A stretch of 64,000 nt of DNA from Przewalskia tangutica. Lineage: Eukaryota; Streptophyta; Magnoliopsida; Solanales; Solanaceae. The notes beneath the pieces were generated by a model. It had not been told where the DNA came from. It saw only the letters and a program-made list of their open reading frames with translations, and ran no database searches. Location: contig CM056723.1 in NCBI GenBank assembly GCA_029844215.1, positions 6,656,980 through 6,720,979 on the forward strand. The letters run 5' to 3'. Positions within the stretch are counted from its first letter, which is position 1. Each line of letters opens with the position of its first letter. Shown here one piece after another: positions 1-12,645 of this stretch. The position numbers and the translations under genes were made by a program.

Positions 1-1479
1 TCCAAGAAACACTCATTAAGAGAATCATTTAGTGAAATTAATTAAATGAGTTATTTTACTAAGAGACCCTTTAATATTTGCATAGGAAAATGTAAAAATA
101 TTTTGAAAAACTTCTACAAATTTGTTCAACAGTTGTTAGACAAGGTATTTTGGAAAAACCACATTAATACATTCTTGATTTCTTAAAAAATATATAAATC
201 AAATGGTTATAAAAAGATACATAGAAAATATAATAATAAAAAAAATAGACATGAGGGTTGAGACATGAGTTGACTGCAATCAATTTTATGAAAACGAAAC
301 ATAAGAGAAAAAAATAAATACTTTTACTATTCAATGAGAGTGTTGCACATTATCTCACTATAGATCATATTATTTTAGGCTAAGATAAGGGAGATTCGCA
401 TTCCGAAGTCTAAGTGGACTTTTCTCACACCTTATGGGTCTTTTCCATCGCTATGTCGCTACACTATTCCCAAAGACTAGCAAATTCCAAATAACAAAAT
501 TTTTGGGTCATCTCAGTATCATAGATTGCATACCCACTCAGGTTTAAATTGACCCCTTTTGGTTTACACAATATAGTTATTTTGTTGGTGGATAGTGATG
601 AGACTGATCAGATTTGGGACTATTGAATAGTGTGAAAGACCTCTTTTAAAACTTTCATCATTAGATAATGGAGACATTTGTAGTTATTTTATCTTTACTT
701 CAATATGTTTGATTACGTTGGATTGGGGAAGACGAATGGACAATGTGGGATGAGTTTGAGCAGGTTATAATTGGGAGCAAAAAGGCGAAATTCATGCGCT
801 TCTGCCTCTCCGAAAGAGATTGATGGAAGGTAAATCGATAGTCTTTGTGGCCACTGGTAGGAGCGGTGTACGGTACATGCGAGTCATCTCTCAAGGAGAA
901 ATGAACTCCCACATCAAGCTGCAGGAAGCTCAACTGCGCTTTCTGGCAATCGCCACCCTGAACTAATCGGAATTCACCCATGCGGGTAGGTTATAATTGA
1001 TTGAATGGCTGTGTTACTGAATTAATAAATGTGTCACTGTTCAATTTTGTTCAAAAATTATTTTAGCTGAGATAGCCAAAAGATATGCTAAATGGGTTAT
1101 ATATATTCATAGTCCAACTCACTAAATTCTTAATACCAAATTTTAATTTATTTCTTTGATTTATTGTTCTGTTTAATTATCGAACAAAGTTAATGAAAAT
1201 TTTATTTATAGCTATATATTATAAAATAAAGAGAATGATTTTCAGTTAAATATTTTAACAAAATTTCTCATGCATCAATTTAAACTAACCGCATATCCCC
1301 AGTCAACTCGAATTTTGAATAAGTTGAATTTGAGCTTGTGTAGGAGTGGCAAATAGTTGGTTGGTTATGGGTTAGCCCATATTACCTATATAAGTGTAAT
1401 ATTTTTTCAAGTGTAATATTATAGTTTTTTTTTGTCAAATTAAATTAATTTTTTCATATATTCTAATTAATAAATGAAA
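1..1479. other. AT-rich intergenic DNA, no gene seen
   Basis: Both strands contain only short open frames with no recognisable domain. An antisense frame around 700-981 has no family resemblance. No LTR, TIR or tRNA signal was found. It is probably old, decayed repeat or spacer DNA. Confidence 0.5.
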
Positions 1480-2285
1480 ATATTAAATAAAATTAAGACA
1501 ATATATACGAAATAGAAATTGTGTCTGGGGGAGGGAAGGGAGGGGTGGGGTGTGTGGGGGTAAAAACAAATTTGTCAATTTTTTTATAAAATTAAAATAT
1601 ATGAAATAAAAATATGTGGCGTGCAAAGGGGTGAGGCGAGGTGGGGGTAGGGTGGTGTGTCGGGTAAATAAATATCATTTTTTATAATCTTTTTTATAAA
1701 AGTAAAATATATGAAATAAATAATGTGTGGTATTTATGGAGAGGCAACTAAGCAAGGTGGTGTGGGGTAGGTGGTATGCAGGTAAAAACTTCTCATTTTT
1801 TATAATTATTTTATAAAAGTAGAATATATGAAATAAATAGTGTGTGGGGTGTGTGTGTTTTGAGGGGGGGGGGGGGGTGTGAGGTAAAAACATTCCTACT
1901 TTTCAGAATTATTTTTTATAAAAGTAAGATAAAAGATATAAAATAGAAAATGTGGGGGAGGTGCAGGGGTGGTGTTGGGGTAAGGGTCACGGTGGATGGT
2001 AAGAAAATAAATTCTAATTTTTCATAAATCTTTTAGAAAAGTACAATGAAATATATAAAATAAAAAATTCGGTGTGGGGGGATGTGTGATGGTAGTGGGG
2101 TGAGTGTTATTGCTGAGTGTGGGTTGGGGAGGGAGGGTAAGGGATGGCGTAGAGGTGTGGGGTGCAGGGAGCGGGGGTGGGGTTGGGGGTGGTGGAGTTT
2201 GGGTAGGCAGGGTAGGGGTAGGGGTAAGTGTAAGTGTTGGGGTGGGTGGCGGAGAGTGGGTTGGGATTGGGGTGGTGGTGCATAG
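1480..2285. repeat. G-rich minisatellite, about 104-118 bp unit
   Basis: A degenerate tandem array. Each unit has an AT half (attaaaatatatgaaat and variants, near 1591, 1701, 1819, 1923 and 2041) followed by a G-rich, almost C-free half on the plus strand. The spacing of the AT halves is about 110, 118, 104 and 118 bp. One unit carries a run of 14 G near 1864-1877. The last unit extends into a long G/T-rich tract to about 2285. Long frames on either strand here are by-products of the skewed composition, not genes. Confidence 0.8.
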
Positions 2286-2769
2286 ATGTATTTTTATGAT
2301 CCGGAAAATGTTTTCTCTCAAATTTACATTTTTCTCCTATAATGATGAAAATGAGTTGCTATTGGGTCTATTGAGCTATATATATGTGTGTCCAAATTTT
2401 ATCCATATTTTTGTGAATTAAAAAGAGAATTGAAGCTCATATTTACCAACAAGAAATAAGAGTGACCCAATTTACTAAAATATGGATTAAATTGGCTAAG
2501 TCTCTAAATATAAACTCAAATTGCCACCTCGTCCTAAATTTGAGAGAATCAAGATGATCTAAGTTAATATTTAATAAACAGAATTTAAGAGAGTTGGACA
2601 GATCATATTTCATGGGCTAATTTTAGCCACATTGTTGGATAAACTTGGTAAGGATAGTCAATAAAATACGTTTGGACTATTTTTGTGATTGAATACATAG
2701 TCTACTAGTGATGCATATGCGAGGAATATGTTATATGTGGCAGTTTTTTGTATATATAGAAGTAATGAA

Positions 2770-2987
2770 CCATTCGGGTAGTCAAGTTGGTGTAGTAGTA
2801 GAGTGCGGGATCGCAAAGTCACGAGTTCGATCTCCTGTATAAACCTTCTTGGTTGAGCCTGTCACACATGACTTGCCAAGTGTGGTTAATTGGCTGACGT
2901 AGTTTGCATGCTATTGCGTCATCCCGAGGTTTACCCAGTGCGCACTCGAAGAGTAGCGACTCCAGGTTCCCTCGTCAACAAAAAAAA
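2770..2987 (+). mobile_element. tRNA-derived SINE with target-site duplication
   Basis: A 5' tRNA-like head has an A-box-like stretch (ttggtgtagtagtagagtg) and a B-box (gagttcgatctcc, near 2823-2835). The body ends in an A-run at about 2979-2989. Flanking direct repeats aagtaatgaa lie at 2760-2769 and 2988-2997. This is the classic layout of a plant SINE moved by LINE machinery. It shares the B-box and the following ataaacctt with the SINE at 18166-18348, so both may belong to one family. Confidence 0.8.
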
Positions 2988-3009
2988 AAGTAATGAAGTT
3001 GCTTATATA

Positions 3010-3256
3010 TGATGCAGGTTCTTGAACCGTGCAACCATTAAAGTGAAGGTGATGTTAATGAAAGAAATAATCTCTTAATTATTTTTAAATGAAGAGGTCT
3101 ATATATACAATATACAATCTCTAAATATGATTTTTTTTATTTCTATTATAATATTAATATCTTAATTACATTTGTACAAGAATTCTACAAAATATGGTAA
3201 GTAGCCTAAATATACATAAGTTGTCCATGAGATACACGGTTTTGGCTTCTATCACA
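3010..3256 (-). repeat. 3' LTR of a copia relic
   Basis: Read on the minus strand, the LTR starts TGATAGAAGCC directly after a polypurine tract (ctgcgggggtg, about 3257-3267) that follows the RNase H coding end. It runs to a CA near 3010. No partner 5' LTR was found in the window, so the boundary at 3010 is approximate. Confidence 0.6.
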
Positions 3257-4397
3257 CCCCCGCAGTCATAGAAGGTGGTTGTCGTACGATGAGACTGTCC
3301 CTAAACTCTTCAAACAGAACCAAGGGAAGACCCTTAACAAAGATGTCAGCAATTTGATACCTTGAAGAGACATGCAACACACATATTTGTCCACGAGTTA
3401 CCTTTTCACGAACAAAGTGAATATCCATCTCGATATATTTAGTGCGCTGATGTTAGACTGGATTTTCAGAGAGATAGACTGCACTAACATTATCACAGTA
3501 GACTAAGATAGCTTTCTGAATAGGAAAGTGGAGCTCTAATAGTAGATTACGCAACCAATATGACTCAGACACCACATTGGCTACCCCTCGATACTCAGCT
3601 TCCGCACTGGATCGCGATAATGTAGTCTGACGTTTTGCCGACCAAGAGACCAAGTTATCACCAAGAAACATATAATAATCAGATATCGACCGTCTGGTAT
3701 CTGGACATCCACCCCAATCAACATCTGTATACGACATGAGAGTAGAGACGGAGGATGGATATAAATGCAATCCATAATCAAGTGTGCCTTGTATGTATCG
3801 TATTATGCGTTTGAGCGCATGCATGTGCTTAATCCGCGAATTATGCATAAATAAACACATTTGTTGTACTGCATAAGTAATATCTAATTTCGTGAAAGTA
3901 AGATATTGAAGAGCCCCTGCAAGACTGCGATAGTGGGTGAGATCCTCGTATGGTGTGCTAGAAGTAACACTTAGCTTCGATTTGTTATCAACCGGAGTAG
4001 AAGAGGACTACAAGATGACATGCCAACTCTATCAATAATCTCGGCCGCATACTTCTTCCATGATAAAAAATAGACCACCTGCATGATGAGTGACATTTAT
4101 ACCAAAAAAATAACTCAAGGGTCCCAAGTCTTTCATAGAAATATTCTGAACTGAGAAGGGACATGATAGACTTGCGCAAATTATCAGAGGAGGAAGTCAA
4201 AATTATATCATTCACATATAATAGAATGTATGCTAGAGAAGTAACACGATGATAGATGAACAGAGAATGATTCGACCTGCTGTGAGAAAATTCAATAGTA
4301 GACATATAATCTGCAAATCTTTTATACCAAGCTCGTGGGACCTGCTTAAGCCTATACAAGGACATTTATAGCAAACAGACATGGTGAGGATAATTGG

Positions 4398-4715
4398 TAG
4401 GGATGTTAGTGGGGCGGGTAAATATGAATACAGCCCCGCACTCCAGTTAGGGTGGTATGGGGGATGGTTTGGTGGGTGATGGGGCGGGTATGTGTCTCAA
4501 AAGTGCTACCCGTAATGGGTAGTGGGGCGGGGGTGAATTTCATATAAGAACCGCACCGTATCCGCTCAGCCCCGCTACCCGCACCGTATCCGTCCCGCTA
4601 CCCACCCCATACATGTTTGTGTTGGATTCTTTAATTATGCTGATTTTCTGATATTCTTAACTAGACAAGGACTTGAAATCTCTTATTCTTGTCAAGACTC
4701 TCTGATTCTTGTCAA

Positions 4716-4771
<56 letters not shown>

Positions 4772-5244
4772 CATTTAAAATAAAGTGTACAATATCCTTC
4801 AATTTATTTAATATTTTTATGTGAAATGTATGGTACAATGCAACAATTGTACCTATGCATATGTGATAACTTTGGTAATTACATTAGAGTTTTTTTTTTT
4901 TTTACAATTGTGATCATTTGAAGGACTAGAAAATTTCTTGTCTTCTTCTATATAAATTTCACGCTTTATTTTAACCTTTAATATTTCTAATATTTTGGTA
5001 AAGTTTCAAACTTTGATATTCGATACACCATAGTAAAAAAAGTTTATTTTTTTCATTTTCTTGGACCTCCTTTTTTTCTTATATAACTTTTTTTTACTAC
5101 CCGTCGGGGTAAGTGGGGCGGGGGAAGATGGAGGAATTACTATCCGTAATGGGTGGTGGGGCGAGGGTGGGGTGGGTTTTAGGTGGCGGGTACGGGTATG
5201 GGGTATCCTTCCCCCGCCCCCGCCCCGCCCCATTGACATCCCTA
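4398..5244. mobile_element. Non-autonomous hAT-type element, 8-bp TSD
   Basis: The terminal inverted repeats are tagggatgttagtggggcgg at the left and, reverse-complemented, tagggatgtcaatggggcgg at the right. Perfect 8-bp direct repeats ataattgg flank it at 4390-4397 and 5245-5252. GC-rich subterminal arms with repeated cccgcta and ggggcggg motifs enclose an AT-rich core with a TTA microsatellite. At 847 bp it codes for no transposase, so it must have been moved in trans. It sits inside the copia reverse transcriptase, whose conserved segments resume on either side. Confidence 0.9.
4717..4771 (+). repeat. (TTA)n microsatellite in hAT core
   Basis: About 18 uninterrupted TTA repeats lie inside the non-autonomous hAT element. 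Such a run is expected to vary in length between individuals. Confidence 0.95.
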
Positions 5245-5865
5245 ATAATTGGGGTCCTTAAAATTCAAGGGCTGATCCATGTAAACTATCTCCTTAAGAT
5301 CACCGTGTAAGAATTCATTTTTCACATCCAACTGATGAATGAGCCATGCTTTCGAGAGAGCTAGACTGAGAACAGTATGAATGGTAGTCGGTTTGACCAC
5401 CGGACTAAACGTCTCACCACAATCCACGCCAATCTGTTGAGTTTTACCATCACATACAGACGGGCCTTATGCCTCTCAAACGAACTGTTAGAATTTTCCT
5501 TATGAGTAAAAATCCACATAGACCGAATAATTTTGACACCTGTCGGACGAGACACCAACTCCCACGTCTTATTTTCAATAAGAACATTAAATGAGGATCT
5601 TTATTGTAAAGAATTTTAAGTGAGAATTGATATGTGAAACCTTTGTTAGGGAAAATGTTAAGGAGGTAGGTTGCCATTTGTAACACATGATGCAAAAAAT
5701 ATGGGGGATAATGAAGCATGGGCTAGTAAGGTTCGGACAATATTATTAATAGTACGAATTTTCTTTCGGCCTTCTCATTTTGCGAGGACATATGAGGACA
5801 AAAAAAATAAAAAGATATGTCATTAGTGTCACAAAATTCCCAAAACTGGAATGATTTGTGCCATG

Positions 5866-8025
5866 GGCTAAATAATGGGTCATAGCCTATCCACTTTACT
5901 TTTACCTAGTTTAAGTTCCTTGTTTGTGTTCATATAATATGTTTAAGTACTTGATAAAACTTTTTTCCTTACGATAACTATATATAATATATCAAACAAC
6001 AAAAAAAAACTAAAAATAGTCTAATAATATTTCTCAGAAGAAATTGCACGATCTGTTCTTCAAATGGGATGATCTTTAATTTGTGACCTTCAAAATCGAA
6101 CTTATGTTTAGCGGGTCATAAGTTTTTAAAGGGCATGGGGCATAACTTGTGCGCTATTATGATGCGAAAATATAACCTTATACCCGGGAAAAAAATTGTC
6201 TGGTGGGCAAAAATTAATGACCAACACAAAATACGGCGAAAGTGCAAATGACCCTATATCTCATGGATCGATTGAGCATTATATTAAGCACAAATCAGCC
6301 CGATGTTCGGATGGGCTGAATTGGGCCCAAATAGTGACTATATCCATAACTCTTGCACCTTAGGGCCATGTGACTAATTTCAGATACAAAACATTAAATT
6401 TTTGGACGTGCAAGCTCAGCTTTCTAAATGGAAAGACTTCAATGTAGAAGGTAATTTCTAAATTGGGCCCAAATGGTGTACTATATGAATTCATAAGTTT
6501 TGCACCCTAGGGACGTGCAAGGGCCCGGCATTCCAGTTAAATGAAAAAAGGGTTGTTTTTTACTTATTTAAGCATACACCCCTAGTGTGTAAGCTCATAG
6601 AGCTGTATTTTTTCTATATATAGAAGATAATGTCAGTTTATGTTGGCTCTTTTATATGTGTAGCAACAACCATAGTTGGTTTTGTCATTTTCCTGATGGC
6701 CAGAAAAATATGCTGATTTAGTTCGTGTAAAAATTGCGATCACGCTAAGATCGATACCACTCTTATATTATGAATGGCTGATTTAGCTCATGTCATAATA
6801 TGAGTATCCATTTTGCAAATTAATTGATTTTAAAATAAGGAGAAAATATAGCAGGTAATTTTTTAGCATTAAAGATGAATAATCATCCGAGGTTTATCAC
6901 ATAGGTAGGATAAGGTCTGTACACTTTATCTTTTCTAGACTTCATTTAGTGGAATTATACTGAATATGTTATTGTAATTAAGATGAATAATCACATTGCT
7001 TGACAATTAAAAATTCGTTCATCATATAAAATTTATTAGTGGATGGATTAAAAGCACATAATCCATTAGTTAAATGTTAAAATGTATATAGTTAGAAATC
7101 TCTTATACAAAGATTAGAATTTATAATTAATTAAGAAAACAAAATAGCATTTTTATCATTTTATGATTTCATTTCAGAAAGGGATTTTTCACGAACAAAC
7201 AATAAACCAAAAAAGCACACAACAAAAAAATAACCATAATTATTGCCTTTTACAAATTTTAGCCCCTGGGCACTGTATATCTAATCAATGTATAATTAGT
7301 AAATCATATACTTTTTAAGTACTAAGTATACACCGACGACGACGGCAAACTATTACGACAGATGGTCGTGGCGGAGATACAAATTTAAATAAGGGGATTT
7401 TTTAAAAAAAGAACTTATGCCCAGAGGCATATCTAGCCTCGTAGAATGGGGTTCAACTGAACTCCTAACTTTCGACACATAGCATAAATTTATGTGTAAA
7501 AAATTATAAAAATTGTAAGAAATAGTAGATATGAATCTATAACTGTCAAAATATAATGGGTTTAATGTTAAGAATTTTAAGATTAAACTCATAGAGTTTA
7601 AATTTTGGATCCGATTCTAGTTATGCCGAGGGATTCATGCAAAAAAATCACTTTCACTCTATTTAGGTAGTATAATTTTTCAAGGAACAGGTTTCATTTA
7701 AACTCCCTTACACCTCTCTGCCTCTCCCACCTACCCCTCCCATTAGACGGGTGAAACTCTTTCTATCTGGCTTAGCTAAAAATAATGAAATCCTTTTTAG
7801 AAATTAGAAAATGCTGAACGGGTCATTGCTATATAGAGCAAGAAATTACTCCCAATATAATGACCTTGAAAATGACCAGTCTTGAGTATTTGACCTCTGC
7901 TTGTCCTGTGGAAAAACTGTCAAATGTCAAAATTCAAAAGTGTTGCCCATAGGTAAAATTTGTTAAACTTAATTTTTTTACCATAAGACAACAGAATTAA
8001 AAGTTTAAAACTACTCAGCTCCAAC
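5866..8025. other. Intergenic, degenerate repeats, no gene
   Basis: No coding region is supported. A diverged direct repeat is visible: gggcccaaatagtg near 6325 and gggcccaaatggtg near 6465, each followed about 30 bp later by tgcacc(t/c)taggg, so a unit of about 140 bp was duplicated. The segment 7422-7630 resembles a degenerate MITE, with catatctag at one end and ctagttatg at the other. The rest is AT-rich spacer. Confidence 0.5.
7422..7630. mobile_element. MITE-like degenerate insertion
   Basis: Imperfect inverted ends (gcatatctagcctcg and, in reverse complement, gcataactagaatcgg) bracket about 200 bp of AT-rich DNA. No clear target duplication was found, so the class is unknown. Confidence 0.3.
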
Positions 8026-8030
8026 ATTAT

Positions 8031-8237
8031 TGTAAACTTGTATATAGTCATTATGTCATTTTTATTCCATAATTAGAATATATTTCATATATTGTGTAAA
8101 TATAGTTATGGTAAGACTATGATTTCTCATCTGTATAGGCTTAAGATTCCTACTGTATAAGAGATGAATATTGTACTCTATATATACTTTGATATTAATG
8201 AGAAGACTCTCCAAGGGAGATTAATATCAATCTTACA
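8031..8237 (+). repeat. 5' LTR of the copia element
   Basis: It starts TGTAAAC and ends CTTACA, 207 bp. It keeps the segment tttttattccataatta that the 3' LTR has lost. The primer binding site follows with no gap. Confidence 0.95.
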
Positions 8238-8250
8238 TGGTATTAAGAGC
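8238..8250 (+). other. Primer binding site (initiator-Met tRNA type)
   Basis: TGGTATTAAGAGC follows the LTR directly. It matches the usual plant copia site TGGTATCAGAGC, complementary to the initiator tRNA-Met 3' end, except for changes in the middle (TTA for C). Confidence 0.8.
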
Positions 8251-8348
8251 CTAAAATAAAAACCCTACCGGACATCTCACCGCGGCGCCTCCCTCCTCCT
8301 CTCCTCCCAAAATTCTTGTTTTTTCTTCTTCTTTCCTCTTTTCTCTAA

Positions 8349-9161
8349 ATGAATACTCAGGATTCTTTCAATATTTCTGACGCATCCACCTCCATGTCGT
8401 CATCCCCTTTTCATCCCGCCCTAACTGTTACCAATATCAAGAACTCTATTCCTATTCTTCTTGATCAAGAAAACAGTCAGTATTCTCCTTGGGTTGAACT
8501 GTTTCGTAATCATGCATGTCTCTATAACGTACTTGATCATGTCGATGACACTATTCCGCGCCCTTCGGAGGTTGATGATTCTATTTGGCGTCGTGTAGAC
8601 GCCGACGTCAAACAGTGGATTTATAGTAGTATTTCTCAGGATCTTCTTCTTATTATCATGAAATCTGGCGCCACAGCCCGTGATTTATGAAATCGCTTGG
8701 AGGAAATCTTTCAAGATAACAAGCACGCTCGTGCGGTGTATTTGGAGGAATAATTTAACAATACACGCCTTGAAAATTTCTCTAACACGATCGAGCATCG
8801 CAGCATACCGTTTCATCGCGATCAACTCTCCAACGTCAACACGCCTGTCTCGGACACTAAGATGGTGTTGCAACTGATTGCAGGCCTTCCCAAAGGTGAC
8901 TATGATACATTAGCCACCATGATTCAACAGACAGATCCACTTCCCAGTTTTAACAAAGCTCGCTCGCAGTTGTTGCTCGAAGAGACTCAACGTGCTAAGC
9001 AGGATGAGCACAATCAGAAGGAGTTAGCTGTCGAAACGAGCACTCAAGATCCAACGCTGCCAGAAAACTCTCAACCGCAGCAGGGACGCGGTGGAAAGTG
9101 GTTGCGAGCGCGGCTGACGAGGCCGTGGTCGCGGGTGCGGTCGCGACAGAATCCAGAATAA
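8349..9161 (+). pseudogene. copia gag (broken)
   Basis: The frame opens with ATG at 8349, 112 bp after the LTR. It shows a copia gag start (IPILLDQENSQYSPW, residues about 36-50) and, in the continuing frames, the capsid-type sequence LQLIAGLPKGDYDTLATMI near 8868-8924. In-frame stops occur at about 8688 and 8750 and later. No zinc knuckle is visible before the frame is lost near 9161. The GC-rich stretch at 9070-9320 is full of CG steps, unlike the flanks. Confidence 0.8.
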
Positions 9162-9432
9162 AGAACAACAGGCCCGCAAATTAGTTCGCGGCGCCCAATA
9201 TTACCCAGACAAATGTCGCGATGTCGCCATAGCCCAGCATCAAAGAACCCTACAACCGCTTCTTCCACCACGCTTGTTGGGCCTGCCCGCCTCCAAATTT
9301 CTGCAAGTCCAGACCCGCAAAGAAGCCCACTTCACGCACGACTCAGCCCAAGACTCGCCCAAAGATGACACCCATCGAAGTCGGGTCGCCTTCAACAGTC
9401 TCAACATGTAACAGCCTGACAACAACTGATAC

Positions 9433-12400
9433 ATGGACTCCGGATCCACTTCTCACCTCACCCGGTCTGCAGGTAATATTCTCAAACTTTTTGGTTTAAA
9501 ACATCCTCAATTTGTGACAGTTGGTAGTGGCCACCGCATTCTAGTACAGGGTTATGATACATCTTGCACACCACCTCCTAATCTATTCTCCCTTCAAAAT
9601 ACCATATATGCCCTACATATGATTAAGAATCTAATCTCTATCCGCAAATTTACTCGTAATAACTTTGTCTCTGTTGATTTTGACCCTTTTGGTTTCATTG
9701 TGAAGGATATTCATACGGGAACACCTCTTACGAGATGCAATAGCACGGGGATCTCTATCCATTCACTCCCACCCCCGCTGCCACATCTAGCTCTCCCATC
9801 TCTCTAGCAGTCATTTCTTCTTCAACATGGCATAATAGACTTGGTCATCCAAGAACCCCAGTTTTTAATTTTCTTAGAGACAATAATTACATTACTTGTA
9901 ATGGGAAGCTTGCCCAAAACTGTGTTTCTTGTTCTTTAGGCAAACATACTCGTCTTCCGTTAAAATCATCTACTAGTGTTACTTTTGCACCCTTTGATAT
10001 TATACATGCCGATTTATGGACATCACATGTTGCTAGTTCTCACGGTCATAAATATTATCTTATCCTACTAGATGATTTTTCTCACTTTGTTTGGTTGTAT
10101 CCTCTCAAATTTAAATCGGAAGTATTTGCCAAATTTCTTGAGTTTCGAACTTTCATTCAAACACAGTTTGAAAAAAATATAAAATCTTTTTCTCATAATG
10201 GTCGTGAATTCAATAACTCTATGTTTCACCATTTTTGTACTAATAATGGCATGGTTTTTCGCTTCTTCTGCCCCCACACCTCCCCTCAAAATGGTAAAGC
10301 TGAATGAACCATCCACACCATTAAGAATATGATTCGCACTCTTTTGATTCATGTCTCCCTACCTCCGTCCTTTTGGTTCTATGCTGCTAAAATATCAGAA
10401 TACGTTCTCAATATTCTCCCAACTAGCACCCTTCATAATATGACCTCTACCGAAATCCTATATTATAGAGTTCCATCTTATGAACATCTTCGGATATTCG
10501 GTTGTCTATGCTATCCAAACATTGCCTCTATTGCCCCTCACAAACTAGCTCAATGGTCCACTCCATGTGTCTACCTAGGCTTCCCGCCAAACCATAGGGG
10601 CTATCTATGCTATGACTTGTCCACTCGTCAGATCCACATTTCTCGTCACGTCACATTCGACGAGACCACATTCCCGTTTTCGAATCTTAAAAAGTTCCAA
10701 AAACTAAATTACTCTTTTTTTGACGAGTCTGTCATCTCTCCCATCATTTTTAGTCAATTAGATCATATCACTGCCACAGAATCACCTTCTCTGCCCAGTG
10801 GTACTTTTTCAGTGTCAGCGCCGCGGCCCAGGTGTCAGCGCCGCGACGCCCAAACTCCTGCGAGCAGAATCCTGATTCACCGTTATCAGCGCCGCAACCC
10901 AATACTGAGGCACCGTGACGCCAAAACTACAGAGAGGTCTGTCAGTCCTCCAGCGCCGCGACCCTTGATCACGGCGTCGCGACGCTGCCGACGGCAGCAC
11001 CTCCTTCTCCATATCCAACTAATCATGTCTCCACTCACCCAATGGAAACTCGTGCCAAGCATGACATCTTCAAACCCAAAGTCCAATTTAATTTATATGT
11101 CCAAACCATTTCTCCAATTCCCAAGAACCCTATATTGGCCAAACAAGACCCAATTGGAATGCAGCTATGTCTGAGGAATTTAATGCTTTAACTAAATAAC
11201 ACACATGAGATCTAGTACCTACACTTGAGGGGGTGAATGTGATTCGTTGTCTGTGACTATTTCGTCACAAATTCATAGACAGTGGAGATCTTGAGAGGTA
11301 TAAGACATGACTTGCGGCCAATAGCACAAATCAGCATGAGGGCATTGATTGTGGTGAGACCTTCAGCCCGGTTGTCAAACCGGCTACCATTCACACAGTT
11401 TTGAGCATTGCCATGGGCAAACACTGGCTGATCCATCAGCTTGATGTGAAGAATGCATTCTTACATGGGGATCTGAGAGAGACAGTCTACATGCATCAGC
11501 CGTCAGGGTTCCATCCAGTAGTTCCTCACTATGTGTATCGTCTTCGTAAGTCACTATATGGTCTGAAACAGGCCTCCCGTGCGTGGTATGATCGTTTTCC
11601 AGGTATATCTTGCAGATTGGGTTTGTATGCCGCAAGAGTGATACATCACTCTTCATTTTTCATCGAGGTAGTAGCACTGCTTACTTATTACTTTAAGTGG
11701 ATGATATTGTTCTTACTGCCTCTTTCGACGGGTTGAAAAATGAGATTATTGTCTTGCTTAAGTCCGAATTTGCAATTACTGATTTGGGGAAGCTGAGTTA
11801 TTTTTTGGGGGATATCAGTGACCAGGTCTGCCAACCACATATTCTTGTGTCAGCGTAAGTATGCAGAGGAGATCGTGTACAGGGCTAAGATGGCGAATTG
11901 CAAAGTTTCACCTACTCCAGTTGATTCAAAATCTAAGCTCAGTGTTATGGATGATGCTCCAGTCTCCGACCCAACTCAGATATGACTTTGCGCAGCACTT
12001 CAAGATCTCACATTTACAAGGCCGGACATTGCTTATGTTTTTCAAATAGTATGCCTATTCACGCACGCCCCTACGTAGTCTCATTTCAACGCTTCTTAAG
12101 CGTATCATTCGATACATTGCGGCACACTTGATTATGGTTTCAGACTTATACCCTCTCGCACCAAACAAAGTTGCTCTCTTATATGGATGCGATATCGGCG
12201 GTGTCCGACACGCGACGCCCACCTCCGCCTTTGTGTATTTTTAGGGATAATCGACTTTTTGTCCGCTGCGGCTGCACTACCCTATCTCGTTCCAGTGCCG
12301 AGGCTGAGTCAAAGGCGTTGCAAATGTGGTAGATGAGATTTGTTGGCTCAGAAATATACTGTTAGAACTTCGTCCTTTGCGTCGTGCATCTATCAGGTAA

Positions 12401-12640
12401 TCGCGGATAACATCTCTGCCATCTATCTTTCTCATAATCCGGTTCAACATCAGCGAACCAAACACATTGAGATAGATCTACACTTCGTTCGTGAGAAAGT
12501 TGCGCGAGGTCATGTCAGAGTGTTACATGTTCCATCATCCTATCAGTATGCAGACATATTTACCAAAATACTTCTCATACAGTTATTTCTTGACTTCAGA
12601 TCCAGTCTCAGCTTCCGGCCTCCTCCCGCTCCGACTGAGG
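9433..12640 (+). pseudogene. copia pol (protease, integrase, RT, RNase H; broken)
   Basis: Protease: MDSGSTSHLT at 9433. GAG-pre-integrase: TWHNRLGHPRTP near 9825-9860. Integrase: DIIHADLWTS and FSHNGREFNNS near 9995-10220, where the second catalytic Asp of the usual SDNGREF reads His; then HTSPQNGKAE and a stop. The integrase C-terminal part is open from 10329 (FGCLCYPN, VYLGFPPNHRGY). RT: SIAMGKHWLIHQLDVKNAF at 11404 and SLYGLKQASRAWYDRF at 11551-11598; the Tyr of the YVDD box (near 11694) is a stop codon. RNase H and tail: DNISAIYLSHNPVQHQRTKH at 12408, SYQYADIFTKIL at 12538. A GC-rich linker with repeated cagcgccgcgacc motifs (about 10815-10990) lies between integrase and RT. Confidence 0.9.
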
Positions 12641-12645
12641 GGGTG

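Larger units (their letters stand above)
3257..5865 (-). pseudogene. Ty1-copia pol relic (integrase, RT, RNase H), interrupted by hAT
   Basis: Read right to left, the frames give the integrase tail (NEKAER-like, LLNIFPNKG, about 5860-5600), the RT start (GETFSPVVKPTTIHTV, QLDVKNEFLHGDL, 5427-5242), then after the hAT insertion YRLKQVPRAWYKRF (4365-4310) and YVNDIIL (about 4230-4200). RNase H follows at 3860-3300 (TRRSISDYYMF, SSAEAEYRG, YCDNVSAVYLSENPV). Gag and protease are missing. Frameshifts and stops break the frame many times. In the RT box the usual YVDD reads YVND, so one catalytic Asp is lost. It is an old, immobile fragment. Confidence 0.85.

Noticed and set aside
700..981. 93-codon minus-strand open frame
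   Set aside because: No domain, no splice context, and a composition like the surrounding spacer.
2022..2421. Pro/Thr-rich (minus) and Gly/Trp/Val-rich (plus) open frames
   Set aside because: They come from the G-rich minisatellite; the low-complexity translation is a by-product of strand skew.
5006..5310. Gly/Pro-rich frames on both strands
   Set aside because: They lie in the GC-rich arm of the non-autonomous hAT element.
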